Positions 26,665 through 36,384 are shown, counted from the stretch's first letter. The stretch is 64,000 nucleotides of DNA from Qipengyuania aestuarii (GCF_019711535.1 NZ_JAIGNP010000001.1:558001-622000); one strand, 5' to 3'. The notes: a model not told the origin generated them from the sequence alone. A program made the numbers and translations.

Positions 26665-26877
26665 TCAGTCGGCAGCCGAGAGATTTACGGCGCTTTCCTT
26701 GCCATTGCGGCCGGACTCGACTTCGTAATTGAGACGCTGCTCTTTATCGAGAGTCTGCATGCCAGCGGCCTGAACTGCAGAAATGTGTACGAAGCTGTCA
26801 GCAGAACCGTCGTCGGGCTGGATGAAACCATAGCCCTTGTCGGTGTTAAAAAATTTGACTGTTCCGGTCTTGCTCAT
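26665..26877 (-). CDS. cold-shock domain protein
   Basis: A 70-residue single CSD protein with RNP1 (KGYGFIQ) and RNP2 (FVHISAV) motifs; it starts MSKTGTVKFFNTDKGYGF. Proteins of this family bind single-stranded RNA and DNA and act as RNA chaperones in the cytoplasm. A GAAAGGAAC site precedes the ATG. The 235 bp between this gene and kup hold the promoter and a likely structured 5' leader, including a CCCCGC/GCGGGG hairpin near 26911-26933. Which Csp paralogue it is cannot be told. Confidence 0.95.
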   Translation of the reverse strand: MSKTGTVKFFNTDKGYGFIQPDDGSADSFVHISAVQAAGMQTLDKEQRLNYEVESGRNGKESAVNLSAAD

Positions 26878-27112
26878 GTTCGGTTCCTTTCAAGAACGCG
26901 TAAGTGTGCCCCGCAGCGACATGCCGCGGGGTCGTGCGTAAAATCGTCCGATGAAAGGAAGTCAGCGTCTGGTTTACGCCGGGGCCCATAAGGGCAAGCG
27001 GCGGTCGTCAAATAACCGAAGTCCGTCGCAAATTTCGACGTCAGCGAGAGCTTACTAGCACGGAGGGCGTGATTTACCTAACGATTACACGCGGATCGTC
27101 TGAGACCGAACC

Positions 27113-29050
27113 TTAGATCTCCACCTGGCTGCCTAATTCGACAACGCGATTGGTAGGCAGACGGAAGAAATCCATCGCAGTCGCCGCGTTGCGAAGCATC
27201 CAGGCAAAAATCTTTTCTCGCCATATCGGCATGCCGGGATTGCTGCTCGGCAACAGGGTCTGGCGGCTAAGGAAGAAGCTGGTATGCATCATGTCGAACT
27301 CGCCGCCGCACCGTTCCATTTCTTTCAAGCCTTGCGGGACATTCGTCTCCTGCATGAAGCCGTAATGCAGCACTGCGCGGTAGAAACCATCGCCGATGTC
27401 ATGGATTTCGCATCGCTCGGTTGCATCCACATAGGGTGCGTCGGCGATAAGAACGGTCAGGATAATGACGCGCTCGTGCAGCACTTTGTTGTGCTTGATG
27501 TTGTGAAGAAGCGCTGACGGCACTCCGGCGGTCTGGCTGGCCATGAAGATGGCGGTTCCAGGCACACGAGCAGCAGAGTTCTTGGCACTCTTCGCGAAAA
27601 TCTCAATGGGCAATGCAGTCTCATGCATCCGCTCCCGCATCAGTTTGCGACCCCGCGCCCAAGTCGTGAGAAGCGTAAACGCGACAAGCCCCACGACCAG
27701 CGGGAACCAGCCTCCTTCGGGGATCTTGGCCAGATTGGCTGCAAAGTAGGCACCGTCTACGATGAGGAAGAACAGGACGACAGGAGCGGCGACCCACCAC
27801 TTCCACTTCCATACACCGACGAACAGGACCCCCATCAGCAGTGTGTCGATCGTGACCGCTCCCGTCACAGCGATCCCGTACGCGCTCGCGAGGTTGGACG
27901 AGTTCTGGAAGGTGAGGACGAGGATGATAACAGCCACCATCAGGGCCCAATTGATGACCGGAATGTATATCTGGCCGCTTTCGGTTTCGCTCGTGTGCCG
28001 GATGGTCATGCGCGGCATGAAGCCAAGCTGCATCGCCTGATGGGTGATGCTAAAAGCGCCCGAGATCACGGCCTGGCTGGCGATGAACGTCGCCAATGTT
28101 GCGAGGATGACCAGCGGCAGGCGATATTCCTCGCTCGCCAGCAGGAAGAAGGGATTGCGGACCACCTCAGCTGCCTGCTCTGCAGGGAGCCCCGCGATCA
28201 TGGCTCCCTGACCGAAATAGTTTAGCAAAAGGCATGGCATGACAAAGCCGAACCACGAAAGCCGCATCGGGCCACGACCGAAGTGGCCCATGTCGGAATA
28301 AAGCGCCTCCGATCCTGTCACAGCCAGTACCACCGCGCCCAATGCGAGGAACGCGATAACGCCGTCAGAAATGAAAAACTGAACTGCATACCACGGGTTG
28401 AGTGCCCAGAGGATATCTGGATTTTGCCAGATCTGGTTTGCGCCCAAGAGAGCGATCGTCGCGAAATAAACGATCATGACAGGCGCGAACAACGCACCGA
28501 CCTTCGCCGTCCCCCGGCTCTGCAGGAAGAAGAGGAACACCAGCAGGACCAAGGCGATGGGGATGACAAGCGATTCCAGACCTGGATTTACGACAGTCAG
28601 CCCTTCGACGGCCGAAAGTACGGAAATCGCTGGCGTGATCATGCTATCGCCATAAAATAGCGAGGTAGCAAAAACGCCCAGCAGCACGACCAACCAACCG
28701 TATTGCGAACGACCGATGTGGCGGCTCAGCAAGGCGACAAGAGCAAGGCTACCGCCCTGCCCCTTGTTATCGGCGCGCATGAGAATGGTAACGTATTGGA
28801 TCGATACGACGATCAGCATCGACCAGAATATGAGGCTGACGACACCGAGAACATGCATCCGGTCAATGGCGATATTCGCAGCCCCGGCGAAGGTTTCGCG
28901 AAACGCATAAAGCGGACTCGTGCCGATGTCCCCGAACACGATGCCGATGGCGCCGAAGGCAAGTGCGGCCTTTGACGCGCCATGGCTATTGCCATGACTG
29001 CTGTCGCCGCCACGCTCGGGCTCTGAAATCGGCGCTAGGGCCTCGGTCAT
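27113..29050 (-). CDS. kup: Kup-family low-affinity potassium transporter
   Basis: A 645-residue K+/H+ symporter. Following a short N-terminal tail it has about 12 TM helices and the family signature [17 protein letters not shown], with a ~150-residue cytoplasmic C-terminal domain. Kup/Trk proteins import potassium in the inner membrane, mainly under osmotic or acid conditions. It stands alone between the csp gene and the ccm cluster, in the same direction, with 119 bp upstream to the TPR gene stop that contain no supported gene. Confidence 0.95.
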   Translation of the reverse strand: MTEALAPISEPERGGDSSHGNSHGASKAALAFGAIGIVFGDIGTSPLYAFRETFAGAANIAIDRMHVLGVVSLIFWSMLIVVSIQYVTILMRADNKGQGGSLALVALLSRHIGRSQYGWLVVLLGVFATSLFYGDSMITPAISVLSAVEGLTVVNPGLESLVIPIALVLLVFLFFLQSRGTAKVGALFAPVMIVYFATIALLGANQIWQNPDILWALNPWYAVQFFISDGVIAFLALGAVVLAVTGSEALYSDMGHFGRGPMRLSWFGFVMPCLLLNYFGQGAMIAGLPAEQAAEVVRNPFFLLASEEYRLPLVILATLATFIASQAVISGAFSITHQAMQLGFMPRMTIRHTSETESGQIYIPVINWALMVAVIILVLTFQNSSNLASAYGIAVTGAVTIDTLLMGVLFVGVWKWKWWVAAPVVLFFLIVDGAYFAANLAKIPEGGWFPLVVGLVAFTLLTTWARGRKLMRERMHETALPIEIFAKSAKNSAARVPGTAIFMASQTAGVPSALLHNIKHNKVLHERVIILTVLIADAPYVDATERCEIHDIGDGFYRAVLHYGFMQETNVPQGLKEMERCGGEFDMMHTSFFLSRQTLLPSSNPGMPIWREKIFAWMLRNAATAMDFFRLPTNRVVELGSQVEI

Positions 29051-29169
29051 AGAATGGATTTTACCTGCCGCATTGCGTCAAACCTTGTAGAAACGGAAGC
29101 CACGCTCCCGCACAAGCTGGCGGCGATTAGCAGTAAGGGTCAAGCTGAGCAACACGCCGCGCGCCACGC

Positions 29170-29814
29170 CTAGTTTTCCGGCGTTTCCACTGCCTGAGGG
29201 CGAAGGATTTCGTCGAGCCTTGCAAGCCTCTGGGAAAGCGACTCGCGCCATGGCGCATCGACTGGCGCGGATTCGATAGCTTCCCGCCACAATTCGCGCG
29301 TCCGCTCGATCTCGCCGGACCGCAGCCAGGCCAGCCCCAGAAAATACCGGGGGCCGCCGTTGGCCTGGTCGAGAAGTTGCGCGCGTTCGAATGCCTCGAG
29401 TGCGGCGGGCGTCAGCCTTCCATCGGCATGCTCGACCAACGCGATTCCCAAAGCCAGCCAGGCTTCCCGATCTTTCGGCGCCTCCTCTACAGCGTTCCGG
29501 TAGAACCCAGACGCAGCTTCGAAGTCGCCACGCCGCACATAACTGTCGCCAGTGACGATCCAGCGGGAGGGAAACTGCGTGGTATCGAAAAACTCACGGC
29601 GGGCTTCAACAAGAAGCTCGCCGTCGACGTCGTTCTGCTCTTGAGCCTCACCCGGCGATGCGGGTTGATTAGGCGAACCTTGCAGCGCGTAGCCTGTCAG
29701 TCCGAAAAGGAGCGCAGCGCCAAGGACTGTCCAGCCGGCTCTGTTCACTCGCAGGACAAAGGCTGCAACCAGAAATGCTCCGACCGCCAACGCGACCACG
29801 GCGATCCAGCTCAC
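29170..29814 (-). CDS. TPR cytochrome c biogenesis factor (CcmI/CycH-like)
   Basis: A 214-residue protein with two TM segments at the N terminus (about 4-22 and 28-45) and TPR-like helices (SRWIVTGDSYVRRGDFEAAS, AWLALGIALVEHADGRL). It overlaps ccmH by 4 bp and is the last gene of the ccm operon, so it probably serves as CcmI, which presents apocytochrome c to the CcmF/H ligation complex. It is shorter than classical CcmI. The acidic C-terminal tail is not conserved. Confidence 0.75.
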   Translation of the reverse strand: MSWIAVVALAVGAFLVAAFVLRVNRAGWTVLGAALLFGLTGYALQGSPNQPASPGEAQEQNDVDGELLVEARREFFDTTQFPSRWIVTGDSYVRRGDFEAASGFYRNAVEEAPKDREAWLALGIALVEHADGRLTPAALEAFERAQLLDQANGGPRYFLGLAWLRSGEIERTRELWREAIESAPVDAPWRESLSQRLARLDEILRPQAVETPEN

Positions 29815-30215
29815 GAGCGCCTCCGAAACCGCCGACTGAACAGCAGTAAAGCAATTACCACCAGCAAAGCCGGAACTGCGAAAAGCGGCCAGGTTGTCGC
29901 GCTCATGACTGGTTCGTAACTGACATAGTCGCCATAGCGGTCCATCAACCAGCGCCGGATCGCTTCAGGCTCTTCGCCTGCGGCGATGCGAATACGCACC
30001 TGATGCCGCATGTCGCCCGCCATCGACGCATCGCTGTCCGCAATGGATTGTGATTGGCATTTCAGACAGCGCAGCGTCTCCATCAAATCCTGCGCCTGTG
30101 CTTCCTGAGCCGGGTCATCCAACTGCCGATAGGCATACGGCGCTGGGGGCACCTCACCTTGCGCAGCTAGAGGCATCGCCAAAGAAGCGGCAAGAAGAGC
30201 CAAGGCCAGCCTCAT
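29811..30215 (-). CDS. ccmH: cytochrome c-type biogenesis protein CcmH
   Basis: A 134-residue thiol oxidoreductase: signal peptide (ALLAASLAMPLAAQG), the redox motif LRCLKCQSQSIADSDA and a C-terminal TM helix (FAVPALLVVIALLLF). It reduces the haem-binding cysteines of apocytochromes in the periplasm. Start and stop overlap its neighbours (4 bp to ccmG, 4 bp to the TPR gene). Confidence 0.95.
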   Translation of the reverse strand: MRLALALLAASLAMPLAAQGEVPPAPYAYRQLDDPAQEAQAQDLMETLRCLKCQSQSIADSDASMAGDMRHQVRIRIAAGEEPEAIRRWLMDRYGDYVSYEPVMSATTWPLFAVPALLVVIALLLFSRRFRRRS

Positions 30216-30739
30216 CTTTCGGCTTTCCGCAGTTCACCAAGCAATATGGGCACCTGCTCTGGCCGTATATCCCCGACATGTTGATAGGTTATCCGGCCAC
30301 TTCCATCGACCACAAAGGTCTCAGGCACTCCCGACGAACCAATCCCGAGTTGCACTTCGGAAAGGTCATCACGACCAATCCGCGCATAGGGGTTACCGTG
30401 CTGGCTCAAGAACCGGGCCACGTCCTCCGGTTTGTCACGAATAGCGATGCCTACGATTTCCGCCCCTTGCTCCTTTAACTGCTCGAGTTGCGGTGCTTCC
30501 GCAATGCACGGAAGGCACCAACTTGCCCAGATGTTGAGAAGCCGTGGACGACCATCGGAAAAGTCCGCACTGGCCACTCCCGGCTGCTCGCTCACCGCCG
30601 GCGGGAGGTCGAAGTACGGCAACGCCTCGCCAATCATCGCACTTTTGACGACGTCATCGCGCGGCTGGGTCAGTTGGTACGCTGCGAGGCCGAGGAAGGC
30701 GAAAAACACCAGGAATGGCAACCAAAGCCGCCAACTCAT
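30212..30739 (-). CDS. ccmG: thiol:disulfide interchange protein CcmG/DsbE
   Basis: A 175-residue membrane-anchored thioredoxin-fold protein: TM anchor (residues 5-22), active site WASWCLPC (WCxxC with Leu where Val is more common), and the cis-Pro in GVPETFVV. It keeps the CcmH and apocytochrome thiols reduced in the periplasm. It overlaps ccmF by 4 bp upstream and ccmH by 4 bp downstream. Confidence 0.95.
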   Translation of the reverse strand: MSWRLWLPFLVFFAFLGLAAYQLTQPRDDVVKSAMIGEALPYFDLPPAVSEQPGVASADFSDGRPRLLNIWASWCLPCIAEAPQLEQLKEQGAEIVGIAIRDKPEDVARFLSQHGNPYARIGRDDLSEVQLGIGSSGVPETFVVDGSGRITYQHVGDIRPEQVPILLGELRKAER

Positions 30740-32691
30740 AGCATGGCCTCCTCATCGCGCCGACGTGCGGCAATTCTGCGCTCCGCAGAACGCCGTTTGA
30801 CGTCGGTTCTGACGCGCCCGACGAGCGCAAAAGCACCTCCTAGAGCGATGAGAAGTCCGCCATACCAGATAAAGGTGACGAACGGCTTCCACCACAATCT
30901 CAGCTGCCAACGGCCATCCACGCCTTCGCCCCCCATGACGGCGTAGAGCTGGCCGTTCCAACGAGTCACCAGAACGCTCTCTGTAGTTTGCTGAGGAGGC
31001 GCCCAGAAATTGCGGGACTGAGGTTCGATTTCCACCGCCTCTCCACCTTTGTATGCCGCCAGCAATCGTCCGGAGAGCGCGGTCCAGTTCGGCCCCGCAA
31101 TTGGTTCTACGCCATCGAGGCGGACCTGCCACGGCCCCACAGACGTCTGCTGTCCTTCTTCCAAAGCGGCGAGGCGTTCTTCGGAGAATGCGCTCTCACT
31201 AGCCATACCGAACAACGAAACCGCGATGCCGAAATGCGCGATGACCATTCCCCATGTCGCGAGAGGGACACGAGTGAGTTTTCGACCCCTCAGCGGGAGG
31301 AAGCTCGCGACCCCTAGAGCAAAGGCGAATGAAAGACCTAACAATGGCAACACTGCCATGCCGAAGATAACAGCCAGCAAGCCTATGGCTGCAATCGTCA
31401 GCGCTGCCGTCAGGGCAAGCTCCCGCGATATGCGGCCCCAATTATCCCGACGCCACCTGAGCAATGGCCCGACCGCCATGACCGCTAACATAGGAAAGAC
31501 AAAAATGGCGCTGACGGGATTGAAGTACGGCGGCCCCACGGACACGCGTATGTCGAACGCTTCGGTCAGAAGCGGATAGAGCGTACCTAGAAGAACAACG
31601 GCAAGGATCGCGCTAAGCATCACGTTGTTTACGACCAGCGCCCCTTCCTTGCTGGCCACGGAAAAGCGCTCACCCTCGCTTATCGAACCTGCGCGCAAGG
31701 CGAAGAGCAACAGCGCGCCACCGATGTACAACGCGAGAAGAAAGAGAATGAAACTTCCACGCTCCGGATCCACGGCGAAAGCATGAACACTGGTGAGAAT
31801 GCCCGAACGAACCAGAAATGTGCCCAGCATCGACATGGAAAAGGCGACAACACCAAGCATAATCGTCCAGACCCGTAACGCGTCGCGGCTGGCGAGGACG
31901 CCAGCTGAATGAAGCAGCGCAGTCGCGGCCAGCCACGGCATGAGGCTGGCATTTTCGACCGGGTCCCAGAACCAGTATCCTCCCCAGCCAAGTTCATAGT
32001 AGGCCCAGTAACTTCCCGCAGCGATGCCGAGCGTTAGAAAGGTCCACGCCCCGAGGATCCACGGCCTCATTGCACGAGCGAAAGCAGGAGTAACTTGCTT
32101 CGTCACGAGAGCACCGACGGCGAAGCTGAAAGCCACTGAAAGACCGACATAGCCAAAATAGAGCGTCGGTGGATGGAGCGCGAGACCGATATCCTGCAGC
32201 AAAGGGTTGAGGCCCAACCCTTCCGGGGCAGGCTGCGCAAGCCGTTCGAAGGGATTCGAGCTGAGAAGAAGAAACGCGTAAAAACCCAGCGCCACGAAGC
32301 CCTGAGCAGCCAGGGTCGCCTGCATCGTGCGCTCCGGCAGTCGCCTCTCGACCGCCGCGATAAGCGCTCCGGCGAGTGCCATTACCGTCACCCACAATAG
32401 CATCGAGCCTTCGTGATTTCCCCAGGCACCTGATAATTTGAATATGAGTGGCTTCATCGTGTGCGAATTCATCGCCACCAGCTTCACCGACAAATCGGTA
32501 ATGCCGAAAACCCACAACAGTGCGCCAAACGCGGTCCCAACCAATCCGCCCTGCAATATTGCCGCCGGACGCGTCAGTTGCGCGATCTCGTTATCCGCCC
32601 CGCTCCACACGGACAATGCACCGCACGATAGTTGCAGAACGGCAAGCGCCGCAGCCAGCCAAAGCGCTGCAAGACCGAGTTCTGCGATCAT
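30736..32691 (-). CDS. ccmF: haem lyase CcmF
   Basis: A 651-residue polytopic protein with about 15 TM helices. The tryptophan-rich haem-handling motif is GGYWFWDPVENASLMPW; conserved periplasmic histidines include that in GSWGNHEGSMLLW-like sequence near residue 90. CcmF with CcmH/I attaches haem to the CxxCH motif of apocytochrome c. It overlaps ccmE and ccmG by 4 bp on each side. Confidence 0.97.
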   Translation of the reverse strand: MIAELGLAALWLAAALAVLQLSCGALSVWSGADNEIAQLTRPAAILQGGLVGTAFGALLWVFGITDLSVKLVAMNSHTMKPLIFKLSGAWGNHEGSMLLWVTVMALAGALIAAVERRLPERTMQATLAAQGFVALGFYAFLLLSSNPFERLAQPAPEGLGLNPLLQDIGLALHPPTLYFGYVGLSVAFSFAVGALVTKQVTPAFARAMRPWILGAWTFLTLGIAAGSYWAYYELGWGGYWFWDPVENASLMPWLAATALLHSAGVLASRDALRVWTIMLGVVAFSMSMLGTFLVRSGILTSVHAFAVDPERGSFILFLLALYIGGALLLFALRAGSISEGERFSVASKEGALVVNNVMLSAILAVVLLGTLYPLLTEAFDIRVSVGPPYFNPVSAIFVFPMLAVMAVGPLLRWRRDNWGRISRELALTAALTIAAIGLLAVIFGMAVLPLLGLSFAFALGVASFLPLRGRKLTRVPLATWGMVIAHFGIAVSLFGMASESAFSEERLAALEEGQQTSVGPWQVRLDGVEPIAGPNWTALSGRLLAAYKGGEAVEIEPQSRNFWAPPQQTTESVLVTRWNGQLYAVMGGEGVDGRWQLRLWWKPFVTFIWYGGLLIALGGAFALVGRVRTDVKRRSAERRIAARRRDEEAML

Positions 32692-33149
32692 TCCAGTCCA
32701 ACCGTCGTGTCTTCCGCCATTTCGGCGGCCTGATGCTCGCTCATCCCTTCCAGTTCTCGCGGAACGTAATTTTCATCATGCTTGGCGAGAAGGTTGTCCG
32801 CAACAAAGGTGCCGCCACTGTTGAGGCGCCCCTCGGCAACCACACCGGAACCTTCAACAAACAGGTCAGGCAGTATTCCGGCATATCGCACTGGAATGCG
32901 AGAGTTGTCCCGACCAGTCACCGCAAAAGTAACCGTTACTCCATCAGCCAACTTCTGGAGCGAGCCAGCTTCGACCATTCCGCCCAAGCGTACAGCCTGA
33001 CCCGGCTCCGGAGGTTCGGCAACTATCTGTTCCGGGAGATAGAAATAATTCGCCTGATTGCGCAGCGCGTATACCGCGAGAAGCGATGCACCAACTAGCG
33101 CAATAAGAGCGAGAACGACGAGAACGAGGCGTTGGTGCTTTGCTTTCAT
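32688..33149 (-). CDS. ccmE: haem chaperone CcmE
   Basis: A 153-residue periplasmic OB-fold protein anchored by an N-terminal TM helix (residues 8-28). The haem-binding histidine is in AKHDENYVPRE, the C-type H-x-x-x-Y motif; RLGGMVEAGSL and LPDLFVEGSGVVAEG are other conserved blocks. It receives haem from CcmC and hands it to CcmF. Its ATG overlaps the end of ccmD by 4 bp. Confidence 0.96.
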   Translation of the reverse strand: MKAKHQRLVLVVLALIALVGASLLAVYALRNQANYFYLPEQIVAEPPEPGQAVRLGGMVEAGSLQKLADGVTVTFAVTGRDNSRIPVRYAGILPDLFVEGSGVVAEGRLNSGGTFVADNLLAKHDENYVPRELEGMSEHQAAEMAEDTTVGLE

Positions 33150-33301
33150 CTTTCTCGCCTCGATCCGGAACGAATTTTTTCGCGCCTAGCCTCAGCCCTC
33201 TTCATGGCGACCCAGCTCCAGAAGATCATGGCAGCAGTCCCACCGATGCCTATCGCGTAAGCTGCATAAACAAAGGTCCACTGATCCAAAGCCTCGTGCA
33301 C
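33146..33301 (-). CDS. ccmD: haem exporter accessory protein CcmD
   Basis: A 51-residue frame starting GTG at 33301 and stopping at 33146: N-terminal WTFVYAAYAIGIGG runs into one TM helix and then a basic tail (MKRAEARREKIRSGSRRER), the classic CcmD pattern. Its GTG overlaps the ccmC stop (TAGTG), and its stop overlaps the ccmE ATG by 4 bp, so it is fully embedded in the coupled operon. CcmD helps release haem-loaded CcmE from CcmC/CcmAB. Confidence 0.92.
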   Translation of the reverse strand: MHEALDQWTFVYAAYAIGIGGTAAMIFWSWVAMKRAEARREKIRSGSRRER

Positions 33302-34023
33302 TAGTCCGCCTCCAAGGCCTGGCGGCGCAGTCGCGCATCGGCCTGAATATCGGCAAGGATGGCACGCATGCGCGCCAGAACAACGCCAGCAAAGATCAGC
33401 GAAAAGCCGATAACTGCTGCAAGCAGAGGAGCAAGAAATACCCCGTCAATAGCGCTTTTCCCCATCGTGATACTCGGCGGCTGATGGAGGGAGTTCCACC
33501 ATACGACGCTGCGATTGATAATCGGGATGTTAATCGCACCCAAGAGTCCGAATATAGCGGGGATACGGGACGAGACCCCTTCCCGCTCGGCTGCTTGTCC
33601 AAGAGCGATATAAGCCGCGTAGAGAAAGGCCAGAACGAGCATCGATGTCAGCCGTCCATCCCAGACCCACCAAGTGCCCCAGGTCGGCCTGCCCCAGATC
33701 GATCCGGTAACCAGACAAACTAGGGTAAAAACCAGGCCCGGCACAGCTGCGCCGCGAGCAGCGATGGCGGCGAGGGGGTGCCGCCAAACGAGGTAAACCA
33801 GACTTGAGAGAGCGATCGCGGTCCAGCCCCCCATTCCAAGCCAAGCGGTCGGGACATGGATAAATATGATCCGCACGGTCTCGCCCATCAAGCGATCCGG
33901 CGGCACCAGCGCGAAACCCCAGATTAGGGCAGCTGCGGTCAAGACTATCCCGGCAATCAACGATGCCGGGGTTAGCCAGCCCGCCAAGGCCAGAAAACGT
34001 TTAGGATTTGCGAAGCCATGCAT
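33301..34023 (-). CDS. ccmC: haem transporter CcmC
   Basis: A 240-residue membrane protein with six TM helices and the tryptophan-rich motif GTWWVWDGRLTSML between helices 3 and 4, flanked by conserved His residues. It binds periplasmic haem and loads CcmE. It is the first gene of the visible ccm operon; ccmA and ccmB are not in the window and must be elsewhere if the system is complete. Confidence 0.96.
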   Translation of the reverse strand: MHGFANPKRFLALAGWLTPASLIAGIVLTAAALIWGFALVPPDRLMGETVRIIFIHVPTAWLGMGGWTAIALSSLVYLVWRHPLAAIAARGAAVPGLVFTLVCLVTGSIWGRPTWGTWWVWDGRLTSMLVLAFLYAAYIALGQAAEREGVSSRIPAIFGLLGAINIPIINRSVVWWNSLHQPPSITMGKSAIDGVFLAPLLAAVIGFSLIFAGVVLARMRAILADIQADARLRRQALEAD

Positions 34024-34078
34024 TGTTCAAGCCGTGGCCGAAGCCTATTGCAGCCGCTGACCCTGCCCGCAAGGAAGA

Positions 34079-35143
34079 TCAGCGTCCAATTAGTTCCTGA
34101 GCCATTCGGTCAGCTACCTGGTCGGGAGAAACGCCGGTCTCATCGCTCGTCTGCCAGATTTCCTCGAGGCGCCCAGGGATAAGCGCGATGCGCTTACGCA
34201 CCTCGTTGATATCACAGGGGGCTTTGTCGTTCCGGCAAAGGTATTCGAGCGTCACCGAGATGATACCGCCGGCGTTGATGACATAGTCCGGGGCGTAGAG
34301 AATGCCACGCTCCGCCAGCATCGGTCCATGCTCCGCACGCTTTAGCTGGTTGTTAGCGCCACCGGCGACGATCTTGCAATCCAGCCGGCCGATCCCCTCT
34401 TCATCGAGAATCGCACCAAGAGCGTTTGGGCTGAAGACATCGCAGGCTACGGACATAATAGCTTCGGGAGCGACACATTCCGCATCAAGTTCGCGTGCCA
34501 GATCTTGGCACCGGTCCATATTGATGTCCGAGAGCGTGAGCTTCGCACCTTCCTTCGCCAGGAGCCGTGCAACACCGCCGCCCACGCTACCGGTGCCCTG
34601 GATCGCGACATGGACACCGTCCATGGCATCCTTGCCAAGCTTGTGCTTCACTGCCGCTTTGATGCCGAGAAAAATACCCAGCGCCGTAAAGGGGCCTGGG
34701 TCTCCGCCCGCTGCATCTTCACCCTCGACCGGAAGCCCGGACACATACTGCGTGCGCTCGGCAACTGCCGCCATGTCGGCTTCCGAGATGCCGACATCTT
34801 CAGCGGTGACATATTGGCCGCCCAATGCATCGACCGCATCTGCAAAAGCGGCCAGCATTTCTGGCGTTTTGGTCCTGCTCTCGTCAGCAAGAATAACTGC
34901 CTTGCCTCCGCCCATGGGGAGACCGGCCATCGCATTCTTGTAACTCATCCCGCGGCTTAGGCGCAGCGCGTCCCGCATAGCGGCTTCAGGCTCGGCATAA
35001 TGCCAGAAACGGGTCCCCCCGGCGCCGGGGCCAAGATGCGTAGAATGCAGGGCGATAATTGCCGTGAGGCCGCTTTTCGGGTCGCGTACGACCTCGACCA
35101 GTTCGTGGTCGTCGTAATCCGCTTCGGTCCAGAACGCCGTCAT
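34079..35143 (-). CDS. Leu/Phe/Val dehydrogenase family enzyme
   Basis: A 354-residue ELFV dehydrogenase. The catalytic lysine lies in GMSYKNAMAGLPMGGGKAVI; the C-terminal half has the NAD-binding GTGSVGGGVARLL. The length is typical of leucine or phenylalanine dehydrogenase (about 350-370), not glutamate dehydrogenase (about 450). It reversibly deaminates branched-chain or aromatic amino acids to 2-oxo acids. It lies 55 bp upstream of ccmC in the same direction. Which amino acid it uses is undetermined. Confidence 0.88.
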   Translation of the reverse strand: MTAFWTEADYDDHELVEVVRDPKSGLTAIIALHSTHLGPGAGGTRFWHYAEPEAAMRDALRLSRGMSYKNAMAGLPMGGGKAVILADESRTKTPEMLAAFADAVDALGGQYVTAEDVGISEADMAAVAERTQYVSGLPVEGEDAAGGDPGPFTALGIFLGIKAAVKHKLGKDAMDGVHVAIQGTGSVGGGVARLLAKEGAKLTLSDINMDRCQDLARELDAECVAPEAIMSVACDVFSPNALGAILDEEGIGRLDCKIVAGGANNQLKRAEHGPMLAERGILYAPDYVINAGGIISVTLEYLCRNDKAPCDINEVRKRIALIPGRLEEIWQTSDETGVSPDQVADRMAQELIGR

Positions 35144-35194
35144 CGATCAATCACCCCCAAAAGGTATTTCATAACCCGGCGCGAAGGGAGAAAA

Positions 35195-35272
35195 TGGGGC
35201 GATCGACGGGGTTCGAACCCGCGACCTCCGGTACCACAAACCGGCGCTCTAACCAACTGAGCTACGATCGCC
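35195..35272 (-). tRNA. tRNA-His (GTG)
   Basis: The minus strand gives a cloverleaf with anticodon GTG (loop TTGTGGT), D arm GCTCAGTTGGTTAGAGC, T arm CGGGTTCGAACCCCG and encoded CCA. An extra 5' G pairs with C73, the G-1:C73 identity element of tRNA-His. Confidence 0.96.
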
Positions 35273-35407
35273 ACACGCCCCCGGAACGCTGTCGGGAAGG
35301 CGGCACATATACGCAAGGATCGGGCCGTCAACCCGCCTTACGCAACGGCGAGCGCCTGTTGCACAACAAGGGGCAGATGGGAAGTCAAAAAATGAAAGAG
35401 GCTCACT

Positions 35408-36100
35408 ATGCGCAACTTTCTTTCACAGCTTGCGAGGGCGCTCGTGTTGGCTAATGCATGGACAATGAATTCTCCCAGCGAATCTACAAGCGCTCTCCTG
35501 CTCTCGTCGAATGGGGTACAGCGCCCTCCCTCGGACAAGATCGAGTTGTTTCAAATGCGAGGCTTCGCTGGTCCGGAGTTATGCAGGCAATTGATCGATC
35601 TCATCGAAAAGGATCGGCGACCGTCGACGCTCGCGGACGCAGGCGACGATCGCTATTTTCGAACCAGCGAAACCTGTGATTTGCCTGAGGACGAACCGGC
35701 AGTTCGTGAGATGGAAGATTTGCTGGCAAGATTGAATGGCATCGATCCTACGCACGGCGAACCGCTGCAGGGCCAGCGCTATGATGTCGGTCAGGAGTTC
35801 AAACCCCATTGCGATTATTTCAATCGAGGTGGCCGCGATTGGGAAAAGTATTGCTCGGTCGCGGGTCAGCGAACTTGGACCTTCATGGTGTACCTGAACG
35901 ATGTCGAAGCTGGCGGCGCAACCCGGTTCAAAGCCGTAAAAAAGACCTTTCAACCCGAGTTGGGAAAACTGCTCTGCTGGAATAACCGCCGGCCAGATGG
36001 GAGCGAGAATCCGAATACCATCCACCACGGGATGAAGGTTAGAAAGGGCGTAAAATACGTAATTACGAAATGGTATCGTGAAAAAGTCTGGGGTTGGTAG
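35408..36100 (+). CDS. 2OG-Fe(II) oxygenase, prolyl 4-hydroxylase alpha-like
   Basis: A 230-residue protein ending in a P4Hc domain. The iron ligands are His and Asp of HCDYF and the distal His of IHHGMKV; the 2-oxoglutarate-binding Lys follows in GVKYVITKW. Bacterial members hydroxylate prolines in proteins (for example EF-Tu) or free amino acids; the target is unknown. ATG at 35408 has AAGAGG upstream; ATG at 35465 is an alternative. It lies alone between tRNA-His and the rpmE terminator. Confidence 0.88.
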   Translation: MRNFLSQLARALVLANAWTMNSPSESTSALLLSSNGVQRPPSDKIELFQMRGFAGPELCRQLIDLIEKDRRPSTLADAGDDRYFRTSETCDLPEDEPAVREMEDLLARLNGIDPTHGEPLQGQRYDVGQEFKPHCDYFNRGGRDWEKYCSVAGQRTWTFMVYLNDVEAGGATRFKAVKKTFQPELGKLLCWNNRRPDGSENPNTIHHGMKVRKGVKYVITKWYREKVWGW

Positions 36101-36102
36101 AA

Positions 36103-36132
36103 CGGAAAAGGGCGGCCCAACCGGACCGCCCT
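36103..36132 (-). terminator. Rho-independent terminator of rpmE
   Basis: Inverted repeat AGGGCGG / CCGCCCT (36109-36115 and 36126-36132). On the minus strand it is followed by TTTT, 28 bp after the rpmE stop. It may also stop the convergent oxygenase gene, though no T-run lies on the plus strand. Confidence 0.8.
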
Positions 36133-36159
36133 CCAAAAATCTGGCGTAAGCGGAAAAGC

Positions 36160-36384
36160 TTACTTCTTGAGCGTAAGCCCGCCGAAACGCTTGTTGAACG
36201 CGGCAACGCGCCCACCCTCGGAAAGCTGCTGCTTCCCGCCAGTCCACGCGGGATGGCTTGTGGGATCGATATCGAGCGCGAGAGTGTCGCCTTCTTTGCC
36301 CCAGGTCGAGCGCGTCTGGAATTCGGTACCATCGGTCATCTTGACCGTGATCATGTGGTATTCGGGGTGACCTTCAGCCTTCAT
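36160..36384 (-). CDS. rpmE: 50S ribosomal protein L31
   Basis: A 74-residue L31 of the alphaproteobacterial type ([19 protein letters not shown], then [11 protein letters not shown], ending RFGGLTLKK). It lacks the CxxC zinc pairs of E. coli L31, so it is the zinc-independent form. L31 bridges the two ribosomal subunits. It lies just after fabZ in the same direction with its own terminator. Confidence 0.96.
   Translation of the reverse strand: MKAEGHPEYHMITVKMTDGTEFQTRSTWGKEGDTLALDIDPTSHPAWTGGKQQLSEGGRVAAFNKRFGGLTLKK

Noticed and set aside
29078..29169. Short basic frame between kup and the TPR gene
   Set aside because: About 30 residues from a GTG with a weak site; composition is not distinctive and no family is recalled.
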